DNA of 64,000 bases from DASTFY01 sp963813375 (GCA_963813375.1 CAWEYT010000005.1:114187-178186); one strand, 5' to 3'. Shown: positions 8,461 through 17,180, numbered from the stretch's first letter. The notes: generated from the letters alone by a model not told the origin. Made by a program: numbers and translations.

Positions 8461-8472
8461 AGTGATATCACT
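8461..8472. promoter_or_regulatory. 12-bp perfect palindrome upstream of the SPFH-RHH pair
   Basis: AGTGATATCACT is a perfect palindrome in an unusually AT-rich patch 14 bp upstream of the SPFH start codon. Its place fits an operator overlapping the promoter or start site. The binding protein is unknown; the RHH protein of the same operon is the obvious candidate. Confidence 0.5.
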
Positions 8473-8560
8473 TTGATAGATCCAAGTCAACGAGGGTGGC
8501 CAACGAGGCTCGCCGAGGTCCTCTGCTCCACGCGGTGGTGAGCGCTATGGTCCGCGTCCC

Positions 8561-9106
8561 ATGTCCGACGTCCCGTCCAGCCCCGACGTGCCTCCGCTGC
8601 CCTCGGATCCCACAGACGCGCCGACACCACCGACGCCGCCGGCTCCCCCGTCCTCGCCGGGGCAGGCGGACGCGGTCCCGGCTGCTCCGGCGCCGCCGCC
8701 GGCACCCCCGCCTCCCGTCGTCACGTACGGCGAGGTGCCACCGACGCTCAACGAGGTGTACTACAAGGCCGGCATCAACATCCTGTTGACGATCATCACC
8801 TGCGGCATCTGGTTCTGTGTGTACGCGTACCGCACCCACGGCGACCTCAAGCGGTACAAGGGCGACGGCCTCGGCGAGGTGCCCGGCCTGCTGCTCGGGC
8901 TCTTCATCAGCCCGGTGGTCATGTTCACGATCCCCAACGAGATCGAGCAGATGTACCAGCGCGAAGGCCGCGAGAGTCCGATCAGCACCCTGTGGGGCCT
9001 GTGGTTCCTGCTTCCATCTGTCATCGGGTTCATCGTCTGGTTCCCGAAGGTCCAGCGGGCCCTGAACGAGTTCTGGATCAGCAAGGGTTCTCAGTCAGCC
9101 GCCTGA
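8561..9106 (+). CDS. DUF4234 membrane protein with proline-rich N-terminus
   Basis: The first 60 residues are almost only P, A, S and D. A DUF4234-type domain follows, with NILLTIITCGIWFCVYAYRT (helix), a polar loop and two more helices ending in FPKVQRALNEFW. The role of DUF4234 proteins is unknown. A TATGGT box (8546-8551) sits nine bases before the ATG, suggesting a leaderless or very short 5' end. It pairs with the next small membrane gene. Confidence 0.75.
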   Translation: MSDVPSSPDVPPLPSDPTDAPTPPTPPAPPSSPGQADAVPAAPAPPPAPPPPVVTYGEVPPTLNEVYYKAGINILLTIITCGIWFCVYAYRTHGDLKRYKGDGLGEVPGLLLGLFISPVVMFTIPNEIEQMYQREGRESPISTLWGLWFLLPSVIGFIVWFPKVQRALNEFWISKGSQSAA

Positions 9107-9110
9107 GCCG

Positions 9111-9455
9111 GTGAGCGCCCTCCCTCCTCCGCCGCCTCCCCCCTCGTCACCACCACCGCCGCCCGCGGGGCAGTTCGCCCAGGTCGGGCCTCCGCCGGCG
9201 CGCCGGACCAGTGGCCTCGCGGTGGCGTCGCTGGTGCTCGGGATCGTCGGGATCTTCACCTGCTTCCTGCTGCTGCCCTCCATCCTCGCCGTGGTCCTCG
9301 GCGCCGTGGCCATGCGCCAGATCGAACACCAACCCGGCCTGACCGGGCGCGGCCTGGCCATCGCCGGCCTGGTCTGCGGCGCCGCCATCCTCATCGCGTT
9401 CGCCCTGGCCCTCGTCTTCGGCGAGGTCAGCTACGACGCACCCGGCCTGCGCTGA
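9111..9455 (+). CDS. DUF4190 small membrane protein
   Basis: This 114-residue protein has a poly-proline N-terminus, two hydrophobic helices separated by MRQIEHQPGLTGRGLAIAGL and little else. That is the DUF4190 pattern seen in many Actinobacteria. GTG 9111 lies five bases after the DUF4234 stop, so the two are probably co-translated. Proline-rich tails on both suggest a common partner or shared membrane complex; the function is unknown. Confidence 0.75.
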   Translation: MSALPPPPPPPSSPPPPPAGQFAQVGPPPARRTSGLAVASLVLGIVGIFTCFLLLPSILAVVLGAVAMRQIEHQPGLTGRGLAIAGLVCGAAILIAFALALVFGEVSYDAPGLR

Positions 9456-9479
9456 CCCTTCGCGGCCGGGTCGCGGCCG

Positions 9480-9950
9480 TCAGCCCAGGTCGGTGACGGG
9501 AGGTGGCACGGCGTGCGCGTTCACGACGACTCCGTCCTCGCGGGTGAGCACCCAGGTGGTGCCCTTGCGCCAGTCCGTCGCCCCGTCGATCACCGTCCCC
9601 CGCCGCACGAGCGCCTCGATCAGGTCCGGGAGGAGGTCTCCGTGGGTGCACAGCACCGAGTGGTCGGGGAGGGAGTGGAGCCGTTCGAGCGCGGGCTCGA
9701 ACGGGACGGCCTCGCTCAGGTACTCGGTCACCTCGATGGTGAGGTCGAGCTTGGCGGCGAGCGGCTCGACGGTCTGGACGCAGCGCACGTACGGGCTCGA
9801 CAGGATCTGCGGCACGGGGAAGTTGGCCAGCCACGTGGCCAGGGCCTCGGCCTGCGCGCGGCCGGCCTTGGTGAGCGGTCGGAGGTGGTCGGGCCCGTCC
9901 CAGCGACCCCGCTGGCCGGCCTTGGCGTGACGGACCAGGTACAGCGCCAT
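9480..9950 (-). CDS. SixA-type phosphohistidine phosphatase
   Basis: This 156-residue histidine phosphatase has RHA at 7-9, the phosphate loop LSSPYVRCVQT and the second catalytic histidine in LCTHGDLLPDL. Short length and the RHA variant (not RHG) point to the SixA branch, which acts on phosphohistidine. ATG 9950 is preferred over an upstream start at 9998 because the conserved domain begins immediately after it and a TAACGT box lies just upstream. Confidence 0.85.
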   Translation of the reverse strand: MALYLVRHAKAGQRGRWDGPDHLRPLTKAGRAQAEALATWLANFPVPQILSSPYVRCVQTVEPLAAKLDLTIEVTEYLSEAVPFEPALERLHSLPDHSVLCTHGDLLPDLIEALVRRGTVIDGATDWRKGTTWVLTREDGVVVNAHAVPPPVTDLG

Positions 9951-9960
9951 AGGAGACCGA

Positions 9961-9966
9961 ACGTTA
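9961..9966 (-). promoter_or_regulatory. candidate -10 box (TAACGT) for the SixA gene
   Basis: Read on the minus strand, TAACGT lies 10 bases before ATG 9950 with no Shine-Dalgarno sequence in between. This spacing fits a leaderless or near-leaderless transcript, common in Actinobacteria. No convincing -35 box is visible. Confidence 0.35.
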
Positions 9967-9994
9967 TCGCTCGCGAGGTCAGCGATGCCGCCGG

Positions 9995-11143
9995 TCACGC
10001 ACCGAGCGCACGCAGCCGATCCAGCACGCGCGGGAGCGTCTCGAGCAGGGCGTCGATGTCCTCATCGGTCGTGCTCCAGCCGACGCTGACGCGAAGCGAG
10101 TGGTGCGCGTCGACGCCCATGGCCTCGAGGACCGGCGACGGCACCAGATCCTCGGACGCGCAGGCGCTGCCCGAGTGCACGGCGATGCCGGCCTGGTCCA
10201 ACCCCAGGAGCACGGCTTGGGGCTCGATGCCGTGGATGCCCAGGCAGACGACATGGGGAAGCCGGTCGTCCGGATCGCCGAACACCTCGACCCCGTCGAG
10301 CGCGGTCGCCGCCTCCAGCACCCGCGCCGTGCGCCCGCGGGCGACGCGCTCCTCCTCGTGGAGCTCGCCGGCCAGGGCGGCCGTCGCCGCTCCCCAGCCG
10401 ACGATGGCGGGCACGTTCTCGAAGCCGGCCCGGCGCGCCCGCTCCTGATCCCCGCCGACGAGCAAGCGGATCGAGGCGCAGGCCGCGGCGGACGAGCAGT
10501 GCCCCCACACCCGGCGGGCCGCCCATCTTGTGCGCGCTGATGCTCATGAGGTCGGCTCCGAGCGATCGGAAGTCGACGGGCACGTGACCTGCGGCCTGGG
10601 CGGCGTCGACGTGCACCAGCACGCCCTGCTCGCGGCAGCGGGCCACCACGTCGGCCACCGGCTGCGTCGTGCCGACCTCGTGGTTGCCCCACTGCAGGTG
10701 GACGAGCGCGGTGTCCGGCCGGACGGCCGCCCAGAGCTCGTCGGCGTCCACACGACCGTGGCGGTCGCACCCCACGAGGCTCAGGTCGTGGCGGGCGGAG
10801 CTCAGCCGCACGGCCGAGTGCTCGACCGCGGCGGCGACGATGTGGGCCCGGCGGCCGGGCAGGCTCTCCTCGGCGCGGGCGACGGCCCCGTGCACCGCGG
10901 TGGCGATGGCCTCGGTGGCGCCGCTCGTGAACACCACCTCGCGACTGCGCGCTCCGAGGAGCGCCGCCACCTGCTCGCGGGCCTCCTCGACCGTGACCCG
11001 GGCGATGTGGCCCTCGTGGTGGATGCGCGCCGGGTCCCCGCCGACGTCGCGCAGGCAGCGGGCCATGGCCTCCACCGCCTCCGGCCGGGTGGGCGACGTC
11101 GAGGCATGGTCGAGGTAGTGCCGCCCAGGTAGTGGCGGCTCAC
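9995..11143 (-). CDS. cysteine desulfurase, NifS/IscS class (two frameshifts)
   Basis: This PLP enzyme releases sulfur from cysteine for Fe-S or thio-modification pathways. The start of the fold reads YLDHASTSPTRPEAVEAMA. The PLP lysine is in SISAHKMGGPPGVG and the catalytic cysteine in HSGSACASEDLVPSPVL. The frame changes at about 10467 (DPL then LVGGDQERARRAG). Near the start, GTG 11143 encodes SRHYL but is one base out of frame with the enzyme, across a duplicated CACTACCT segment. The regulator gene just upstream resembles SufR, which supports a role in Fe-S supply. Confidence 0.85.
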
Positions 11144-11171
11144 CGTGCCGCGGCTCCGAAGACGGGTGCGG

Positions 11172-11939
11172 TCAGAACGAGGTGACGCACATGTCGTCAC
11201 CATGGGGGAGCGACGTGGTGATGGCCGGCTCGGTCTCGCCGTACAGCGCGGCCAGCATGCCCTTCACCATCCCGCGGTCGACGGCGCAGATCACCGGATG
11301 CTCCATGGCCACCTCGCCGAACGGGCAATGGTTGTTGATGATGCGGAGCTGGTCGTTGCGACTGTCCGTGTGAGCGGCGAAGCCGTGCGCGGTGAGCGCG
11401 TCGGCGACGGCGTGCAGGGCCGAGCGGAACGAGCGGTGGACCCCCGCCTGGTCGGGCTCCGCCGACCGACCCGTCATCCCGGCGGCCAGGGCCCGGCCGT
11501 ACTCCTGGCCCACCTCCTCGGCCATGGCCTCGGCCTCGTCCCGGGGAAGGAGGGCGAGCGCCCGGCCCAGGAGGGTCAGCATGAGGTCGTCGGTCCGCAC
11601 CGCGGCGTCGAGCGACACCCGCTCGCCGAGGGCCCGGTAGCGCTTCGAGGGCCGGCCCGCACCCGAGCCCGGCTTGCCCATGGCCACCTCGAGGTAGCCA
11701 CCGGCGGCCAGCTTGTCCAGGTGGTGGCGGGCCACGTTGGGGTGGAGCCCGAACTTGTCGGCCACCTGCGCGGCGGTGACGCCGTCCTCGCCGGACTCGT
11801 GGGCGAAGAGGTAGATGGCCCGCCGGGTCGGATCGCCGAACGCGTTGGTGATGGCGCTCACGGCGGCCGAGAACTCCGACGTCGATGCCGGTGACGGTGC
11901 CGGTGATGTCGGGGGCGAGGTGGGCGCGGCAGAAGCCAC
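11172..11939 (-). CDS. SufR-like winged-helix Fe-S regulator
   Basis: The 255-residue protein has an ArsR-like winged helix (about 28-105; DPTRRAIYLFAHES, VARHHLDKLAAGGYLE), a helical dimerisation region, and a C-terminal sensor domain with cysteines 205, 218 and 251 (NNHCPFGEVAMEHPVICAVD and DDMCVTSF). That cysteine spacing is the SufR family's, where it binds a [4Fe-4S] cluster and represses Fe-S assembly genes. It lies between cysteine desulfurase and Mrp genes. GTG 11939 is six bases after a TAGAAT -10 box, so the message is probably leaderless. Confidence 0.82.
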   Translation of the reverse strand: MASAAPTSPPTSPAPSPASTSEFSAAVSAITNAFGDPTRRAIYLFAHESGEDGVTAAQVADKFGLHPNVARHHLDKLAAGGYLEVAMGKPGSGAGRPSKRYRALGERVSLDAAVRTDDLMLTLLGRALALLPRDEAEAMAEEVGQEYGRALAAGMTGRSAEPDQAGVHRSFRSALHAVADALTAHGFAAHTDSRNDQLRIINNHCPFGEVAMEHPVICAVDRGMVKGMLAALYGETEPAITTSLPHGDDMCVTSF

Positions 11940-11945
11940 GCCGGT

Positions 11946-11951
11946 ATTCTA
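11946..11951 (-). promoter_or_regulatory. candidate -10 box (TAGAAT) for the SufR-like gene
   Basis: On the minus strand, TAGAAT ends six bases before GTG 11939, the spacing expected for a leaderless actinobacterial transcript. The 63-bp divergent region to mrp also contains CTAC-N8-GTAG, a weak inverted repeat where an autoregulator could bind. Confidence 0.45.
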
Positions 11952-12002
11952 CCTATCGCCGTAGTGGAAATTCCCGGCCCCCACTCCAGCCGCGAGGAGC
12001 CC

Positions 12003-13148
12003 ATGCCCGTCACCAGTGACCAGGTCATCGACGCGCTGCGCCCGGTGGAGGATCCGGAGCTGCGTCGCTCCATCGTCGACCTCGGCATGGTGCGCGGAGT
12101 CGACGTGCGGGCCGACGGTGTGGTCGGCGTGCTGGTCGCCCTCACCGTGCCCGGCTGCCCGCTGCGGAACGAGATCGAGCGCCGCGTGAGCGAAGCCGTG
12201 CAACCGCTCGACGGCGTCGCCGGCGTCGCGCTCGACTTCACCGTGATGACCGACGAGGAGCGGGAGGCCCTGCGGTTGCGGCTGCACGGTGATCCCGGCG
12301 CCACGGCGGGCGCCGCGCAGGCCCACGGCCACGCCGAGGGACGTCAGATCCCCTTCGCCCAGCCCGGCTCCAAGACCAGGCCCGTCCTCATCGCGTCGGG
12401 CAAGGGCGGGGTCGGCAAGTCCAGCGTCACCACGAACCTCGCCGTGGCCCTGGCCCAGCGGGGGCACTCGGTGGGCGTGATCGACGCCGACGTCTACGGC
12501 TTCTCCATCCCCCGCATGCTCGGCACGGACCGTGAGCCGGTCGTCATCGACCAGATGCTCATACCGCCGGAGCAGTGGGGTGTCCGCTGCATCTCCATGG
12601 GCTACTTCGTGCCCGAGGGCCAGGCCGTCATCTGGCGCGGTCCCATGCTGCACAAGGCGCTGGAGCAGTTCCTCACCGACGTCTTCTGGGACGACCCGGA
12701 GTACCTGCTGGTCGACATGCCGCCGGGCACCGGCGACATCGCTCTCAGCCTCAGCCAGTACCTGCCCCGGGCCGAGGTGCTCGTCGTCACCACGCCGCAG
12801 CCGGCGGCGCAGAAGGTCGCCCGGCTGTCGGCGGCCATGGCGGACAAGGTGCATCTCCCGGTCCGCGGCGTGATCGAGAACATGTCGTGGTTCACCGGCG
12901 ACGACGGCAAGCGCTACGAGCTGTTCGGCGCGGGCGGTGGCCAGGAGCTCGCCGACGAGCTCGGCGTTCCGCTCCTCGCCCAGCTCCCACTGGTGCCCGA
13001 GCTGCGGGAGGGCGGCGACGCCGGCCGGCCCATCACGGCGGTCGCGCCCGACAGCGAAGCGGCGCGCCTCTTCCAGCAGATGGCCGAGCGCGTCGCGGTG
13101 GAGCTGGCGCCCCGGAAGGTCTTCAGCCCGCAGCTGCGCATCAGCTGA
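12003..13148 (+). CDS. mrp: Mrp/ApbC (NBP35-type) iron-sulfur cluster carrier
   Basis: The 381-residue protein has an N-terminal MIP18/DUF59 domain (about 1-85, with conserved PGCPLRNEIE) fused to a Mrp ATPase domain. The deviant Walker A is SGKGGVGKSS (132-141), followed by DADVYGFSIPRML and LVDMPPGTGDIALSL. It carries and transfers [4Fe-4S] clusters. ATG 12003 has GAGGAG just upstream. It is divergent from the SufR-like gene. The gene is intact with no frameshift. Confidence 0.93.
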   Translation: MPVTSDQVIDALRPVEDPELRRSIVDLGMVRGVDVRADGVVGVLVALTVPGCPLRNEIERRVSEAVQPLDGVAGVALDFTVMTDEEREALRLRLHGDPGATAGAAQAHGHAEGRQIPFAQPGSKTRPVLIASGKGGVGKSSVTTNLAVALAQRGHSVGVIDADVYGFSIPRMLGTDREPVVIDQMLIPPEQWGVRCISMGYFVPEGQAVIWRGPMLHKALEQFLTDVFWDDPEYLLVDMPPGTGDIALSLSQYLPRAEVLVVTTPQPAAQKVARLSAAMADKVHLPVRGVIENMSWFTGDDGKRYELFGAGGGQELADELGVPLLAQLPLVPELREGGDAGRPITAVAPDSEAARLFQQMAERVAVELAPRKVFSPQLRIS

Positions 13149-13224
13149 CGATCGGGCGCTCAGTAGGCTGACCGCTCGCCGCATCTGCCCTTTCCCACCC
13201 GCTCAACGGAACTGGAGTCATCCC

Positions 13225-13458
13225 GTGGACGTCCGCATCGGCATCACCCAGGTCGCTCGCGAGCTGCTCGTCGAGCTTCCCGACGACACGGACCGGGAGA
13301 GCCTCCGGAGCTCCATCGACGCCGCGCTCGGAGGCGCCGTCGACACCCTGACGCTGACCGACCGCCGGGGCCGTGACGTCCTCGTGCCGGCGGAGAAGAT
13401 CGCCTACGTCGAGCTCGGCCTGGCCGACGGGGACCGGCACATCGGCTTCGGGGGGTGA
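13225..13458 (+). CDS. DUF3107 small protein
   Basis: The 77-residue protein (starting MDVRIGITQVARELLVEL from GTG 13225) matches the actinobacterial DUF3107 family of small beta-alpha proteins; it ends with VPAEKIAYVELG and a short tail. The function is unknown. A TAGGCT box at about 13164 could be a promoter -10. The stop overlaps the GTG of the next gene, implying translational coupling to the two ArsA-like ATPases. Confidence 0.82.
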   Translation: MDVRIGITQVARELLVELPDDTDRESLRSSIDAALGGAVDTLTLTDRRGRDVLVPAEKIAYVELGLADGDRHIGFGG

Positions 13459-14459
13459 CCGAACCGGGCGGCGGCGGCCGTCCACTGATCGACCCCCGCC
13501 TGATCGAGCCCCGCCTGATCGAGCACAGCCTCCTCTTCGTCACCGGCAAGGGCGGCGTCGGCAAGACGACGATCGCCGCCGCCCTCGCCATCCACGCTGC
13601 CGCGGCGGGCAAGCGCGTCCTGGCCTGCGAGGTCGACGCCAAGGGAACCTTGGCCGCCGCGTTCGAGGCCGGCCCGCTGCGGTTCCAGCCCCGGCCGGTG
13701 CATCCCGGCATCGACGCCATGGCCATGGACACCGAGGACTCGCTCCGGGAGTACCTGCGCCTCTACGTCCGCCTGCCGCTGGTCGCCCGGGTGGGGCCGC
13801 TGGCCCGGACGTTCGACTTCGTGGCCGATGCCGCCCCTGGGGTCAAGGAGATCCTCACGGTGGGGAAGGTCTGCTACGAGGTGCGCGAGCGGCACTACGA
13901 CCTCGTCGTCGTCGACGCCGCGGCCTCCGGCCACATCGCCGGCCAGCTGTCGGCCCCGTGGACGATCAACGACCTCGTGCAGGTGGGGCTGGTGCGGGAC
14001 CAGACCCGCTGGATGACCGACATCCTCGCCGACCCCGCGCAGACCGGGGTGGTCGTGGTGACGACGGCCGAGGAGCTCCCCGTCGTCGAGACCTTGGAAC
14101 TGCTCGACCTGCTCGGCGCGACGGTGCCCGTCGCGGTCGCCGCGGTGGTCGTCAACCGCGTGCTGCCCGAGCTGTTCACCCGGGACGACGAGGAGCTCTT
14201 CACCGCCCTGCGGACGCCGGCTGCCGTCGCCGCGCTGGCGTCGGGTGTCGGTGCCCCGGCGGGCGACGTCACGCAGGTCCTCGACGCCGCGGCGCTGGCG
14301 GTGGCGCTCCGGCGCGAGCGGGCCGGAAACCTCGCCCTGCTGCAGGAGCGGCTCCGGCCCGGTCTCGGCGTGGTGCTCGTGCCCGAGCTCTTCGCCCGCA
14401 GCCACGGCAAGCGGGCGGTGATGCAGGTCGCCGAGGCGCTCGCGGAGGAGCTGAGCTGA
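13455..14459 (+). CDS. ArsA/Get3-like P-loop ATPase, first of a pair
   Basis: This 334-residue ATPase has the deviant Walker A TGKGGVGKTT (30-39), switch region DLVVVDAAASGH and the conserved VVVTTAEELPVVET. It belongs to the ArsA/Get3 family but is shorter than arsenite pump ATPases, and no ArsB is nearby. It resembles the first member of the mycobacterial Rv3679/Rv3680 pair, thought to form a Get3-like complex. GTG 13455 overlaps DUF3107. The N-terminus contains a threefold 15-nt repeat encoding LIDPR-LIEPR-LIEHS. Confidence 0.85.
   Translation: MTEPGGGGRPLIDPRLIEPRLIEHSLLFVTGKGGVGKTTIAAALAIHAAAAGKRVLACEVDAKGTLAAAFEAGPLRFQPRPVHPGIDAMAMDTEDSLREYLRLYVRLPLVARVGPLARTFDFVADAAPGVKEILTVGKVCYEVRERHYDLVVVDAAASGHIAGQLSAPWTINDLVQVGLVRDQTRWMTDILADPAQTGVVVVTTAEELPVVETLELLDLLGATVPVAVAAVVVNRVLPELFTRDDEELFTALRTPAAVAALASGVGAPAGDVTQVLDAAALAVALRRERAGNLALLQERLRPGLGVVLVPELFARSHGKRAVMQVAEALAEELS
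13485..13529 (+). repeat. three in-frame 15-nt tandem units in the first ArsA-like gene
   Basis: CTGATCGACCCCCGC, CTGATCGAGCCCCGC and CTGATCGAGCACAGC follow each other directly and stay in frame. They lengthen the N-terminus just before the P-loop domain. Confidence 0.85.
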
Positions 14460-15613
14460 TGGCCTCGACGACACTGGAGCAACTGCTGTCGGCCAAGGAG
14501 GTCGTCGTGACGTGCGGGGCCGGCGGGGTCGGGAAGACCACGACGGCCGCCGCCCTGGCCACGATGTCCGCCCTGCACCTCGGGGGGCGGGTCCTCGTGC
14601 TCACCATCGATCCGGCCCGCCGGCTGGCCGACGCGCTGGGCCTGGAGGGCATCGGGAACGATGAGCACCGTGTCGGCCCGGAGGTCTTCGCCGCCGCCGG
14701 GTTGAAGCCCCGCGGTGAGCTCTGGGCGGCGATGCTCGACACCAAGGCGTCCTGGGACGACCTCATCAGGCGGCACGCCCCCGACCCCCGGACGCGCGAC
14801 GCCATCCTCGCCAACCCGCTGTACGACAACATCACAGCCCGCTTCGTCCAGAGCCACGACTACATCGCCATGGAGCGGCTCCACGAGCTGCACTCGTCCG
14901 GCCGTTACGACCTGATCGTGGTCGACACGCCACCCACCCGCAACGCCCTCGACTTCCTCGACGCGCCCGACCGGATGGAGGAGTTCTTCGGCGGGCGGCT
15001 GCTGCGCTGGCTCACGGCGCCGATGCGCAACCGGGTCGTCGGCGCGGCGTCGCGGCCGTTCCTCACCATCGCCGACCGGGTGTTGGGCGCCCGCTTCCTC
15101 CAGGACATCGCCGAGTTCTTCACGCTGATGCAGTCGATGGAGAAGGGCTTCGTCGACCGCGCCCGCGGCGTGAGCGCGCTCATGGCCGACGCGCGGACCG
15201 CGTTCTGCGTCGTGACCACGCTCGAGACCGCTCCGGCCCGGGAAGCGGCGTTCTTCGTGGACGAGCTCCACCGGCGCAAACTGCCGCTCGGGGCGGTGAT
15301 CGTCAACAAGGCCTTGCCGGAGTGGTTGCTCGACGCCGGACCGAGCGCGGTGGCGGCCCGCTTCTGTGACGAGCCCGGACCACTGGCGGCGGCGGTGCGG
15401 GACGAGGTCGCCGCGCCGAAGGGCCGGATCCGCAGCGTGCTGGCCGAGGTGGGCGAGAGCTTCGCCAACTACGCCATCGTGGCGACGCGCGAGGCCGAGC
15501 AGCGCGCCGAGCTCGCCGCCGGTGCCGACGTGCTCGTGACCGTTCCGGTGCTCGACGAGCCGGTCAACGATCTGGCCGGGCTGGTCCGCCTCGGCCGGTG
15601 CTGCTGGCGCTGA
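14459..15613 (+). CDS. ArsA/Get3-like P-loop ATPase, second of a pair
   Basis: The 384-residue partner of the preceding gene begins at an ATG overlapping its stop (TGATG). Walker A is CGAGGVGKTT (19-28); further motifs are VLTIDPARRLADALG and LIVVDTPPTRNALDFLDAP, the latter a strong family signature. The helical insert around PLYDNITARFVQSHDYIAMERL is typical of the longer subunit of such pairs. The two proteins probably form a heterodimer. The last residues (LGRCCWR) look frame-shifted, so the C-terminus is uncertain by a few codons. Confidence 0.85.
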   Translation: MASTTLEQLLSAKEVVVTCGAGGVGKTTTAAALATMSALHLGGRVLVLTIDPARRLADALGLEGIGNDEHRVGPEVFAAAGLKPRGELWAAMLDTKASWDDLIRRHAPDPRTRDAILANPLYDNITARFVQSHDYIAMERLHELHSSGRYDLIVVDTPPTRNALDFLDAPDRMEEFFGGRLLRWLTAPMRNRVVGAASRPFLTIADRVLGARFLQDIAEFFTLMQSMEKGFVDRARGVSALMADARTAFCVVTTLETAPAREAAFFVDELHRRKLPLGAVIVNKALPEWLLDAGPSAVAARFCDEPGPLAAAVRDEVAAPKGRIRSVLAEVGESFANYAIVATREAEQRAELAAGADVLVTVPVLDEPVNDLAGLVRLGRCCWR

Positions 15614-15640
15614 CCGCGGACCGTCGGCAGACTCTCGCCC

Positions 15641-17134
15641 GTGGCCACCCTGTCCGATCTCGCCCGGCAGCACACCGAGCTCGACCGCGCGGACATGGTC
15701 CACCTGCTGCGCCTGCTCGCCGACTGGGGGATGCTGGCCGACTTCTGCTTCGCCGACGTCCTGCTCTACAGCCCGGCCCGGGACGGGCGGTGGCTGGTGC
15801 TCGGCCACGTGCGGCCGGTCACGGGGCAGACCCTGTACCTCTCGGACTGGGTCGGCTCGTGGGCCAACGAGTCCGAGGCACGGCTGCTGTCGAAGGCGCA
15901 CGAGACGGGGGAGATGGTCGAGGGCGAGATCAGCGTGGAGGGCACGCCCGACCCGACCCGTCTCCTCGCCGTCCCCGTGCGCCGGCAGGGCAGGGTCATC
16001 GCCGTCCTCACCAAGGAGTGGTCGCCGCGCACCGGACGCCAGCCGGGGGAGCTGGAGCGCACCTACCTGTCCATCTTCCACCGGTTCGCGGCGATGATCG
16101 CCGAGGGCAGCTTCCCGTTCGAGGCTCGCCGCAGCAGCGCACCAGTGGCGCCGCGCGTCGGGGACGGGGTGATGCTGCTGGATGCCGGCGCGCGGGTGCA
16201 GTACTCGTCGCCCAACGCGGTCTCCGCGCTGCACCGGGTCGGCATCAACGCCAACGCCGTCGGGCAGCGCCTGGCCGAGCTCGGCTTCAACGACACCTCC
16301 GTGCGGCAGGCCTTCGAGCGCCGGGAGCCGGTGATCGAGGAGGTGGACCAGACGAGCGAGGTGACCCTGCTCACCCGCTGCATCCCGATCATGGCCGGCG
16401 GGGCCATCACCGGGGCCGTGCTCCTCCTGCGGGACGTGAGCGAGCTGCGGCAACGGGACCGGCTGCTGCTGTCGAAGGACGCCACCATCCGCGAGATCCA
16501 CCACCGGGTGAAGAACAACCTGCAGACGATCTCCTCGCTGCTGCGCCTGCAGGCCCGGCGCACGCCGTCGGACAGCGCCAAGGCGGTCCTGGCCGAGGCC
16601 GTCCGGCGCATCCGGACGATCGCCATCGTCCACGAGACGCTGTCGAGGGAGGCCAGCGACGACGTGGCGTTCGTCGAGATCGTCCGGCCCCTCCTGCGTC
16701 TGGCCGAGGACTCGCTGCAGTCACCCGAGCGGCCCGTCCGCTTCCGCGTGGAAGGTGACGGGGGCAAGCTCCCCTCGGGCATGGCCACGCCGCTGGCCGT
16801 CGTGCTGACGGAGCTGCTGCAGAACGCGGTCGCCCATGCCTTCGTCAACCGCAACCGGCCGGGCAACGTCGTGGTGCTGCTGGAGCACGACGACCGCGAG
16901 CTGTCCGTCAAGGTGGTGGATGACGGCATCGGCGTGCCCGACGACTTCTCGATCGACCAGGCGTCGAGCCTGGGCCTGACCATCGTGCGCTCGCTGGTCA
17001 CGACCGAGCTGGCCGGTCACATCACGATCCGCGCGGGGACCCCGGCCGACCATCTCCGGGCCTCCCTCGAACCGCCGGACCAGGGCACGGGGACCACGGT
17101 CGTCGTCGAGGTGCCCATGCACCTCGACGTCTGA
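15641..17134 (+). CDS. pdtaS: PdtaS-like sensor histidine kinase
   Basis: This 497-residue cytoplasmic kinase has an N-terminal GAF-type domain (about 5-155), a PAS-like domain (about 170-270), then a HisKA_2 dimerisation helix with EIHHRVKNNLQTISSLL (phospho-acceptor His near 287) and a HATPase domain (NAVAHAF; VVDDGIGVPDDF; SLGLTIVRSLV). No membrane helix is seen. This is the architecture of mycobacterial PdtaS (Rv3220c), which phosphorylates the RNA-binding regulator PdtaR. A whiB gene lies close by, as in mycobacteria. The gene is intact. Confidence 0.9.
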   Translation: MATLSDLARQHTELDRADMVHLLRLLADWGMLADFCFADVLLYSPARDGRWLVLGHVRPVTGQTLYLSDWVGSWANESEARLLSKAHETGEMVEGEISVEGTPDPTRLLAVPVRRQGRVIAVLTKEWSPRTGRQPGELERTYLSIFHRFAAMIAEGSFPFEARRSSAPVAPRVGDGVMLLDAGARVQYSSPNAVSALHRVGINANAVGQRLAELGFNDTSVRQAFERREPVIEEVDQTSEVTLLTRCIPIMAGGAITGAVLLLRDVSELRQRDRLLLSKDATIREIHHRVKNNLQTISSLLRLQARRTPSDSAKAVLAEAVRRIRTIAIVHETLSREASDDVAFVEIVRPLLRLAEDSLQSPERPVRFRVEGDGGKLPSGMATPLAVVLTELLQNAVAHAFVNRNRPGNVVVLLEHDDRELSVKVVDDGIGVPDDFSIDQASSLGLTIVRSLVTTELAGHITIRAGTPADHLRASLEPPDQGTGTTVVVEVPMHLDV

Positions 17135-17180
17135 CGCGCCCCGACCGAGCCCGCCCGGGTCACGCAGCGGGTCCTGGACG

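Noticed and set aside
8561..8740. Proline-rich N-terminus of the DUF4234 protein as a separate small gene
   Set aside because: The frame is continuous with the membrane domain and there is no internal start with better initiation signals.
13895..16633. A 912-residue open frame on the minus strand opposite the ArsA-like and PdtaS genes
   Set aside because: It is antisense to well-supported intact genes, has no recognisable domain, and is rich in R, G, H and P as expected of shadow frames in high-GC DNA.
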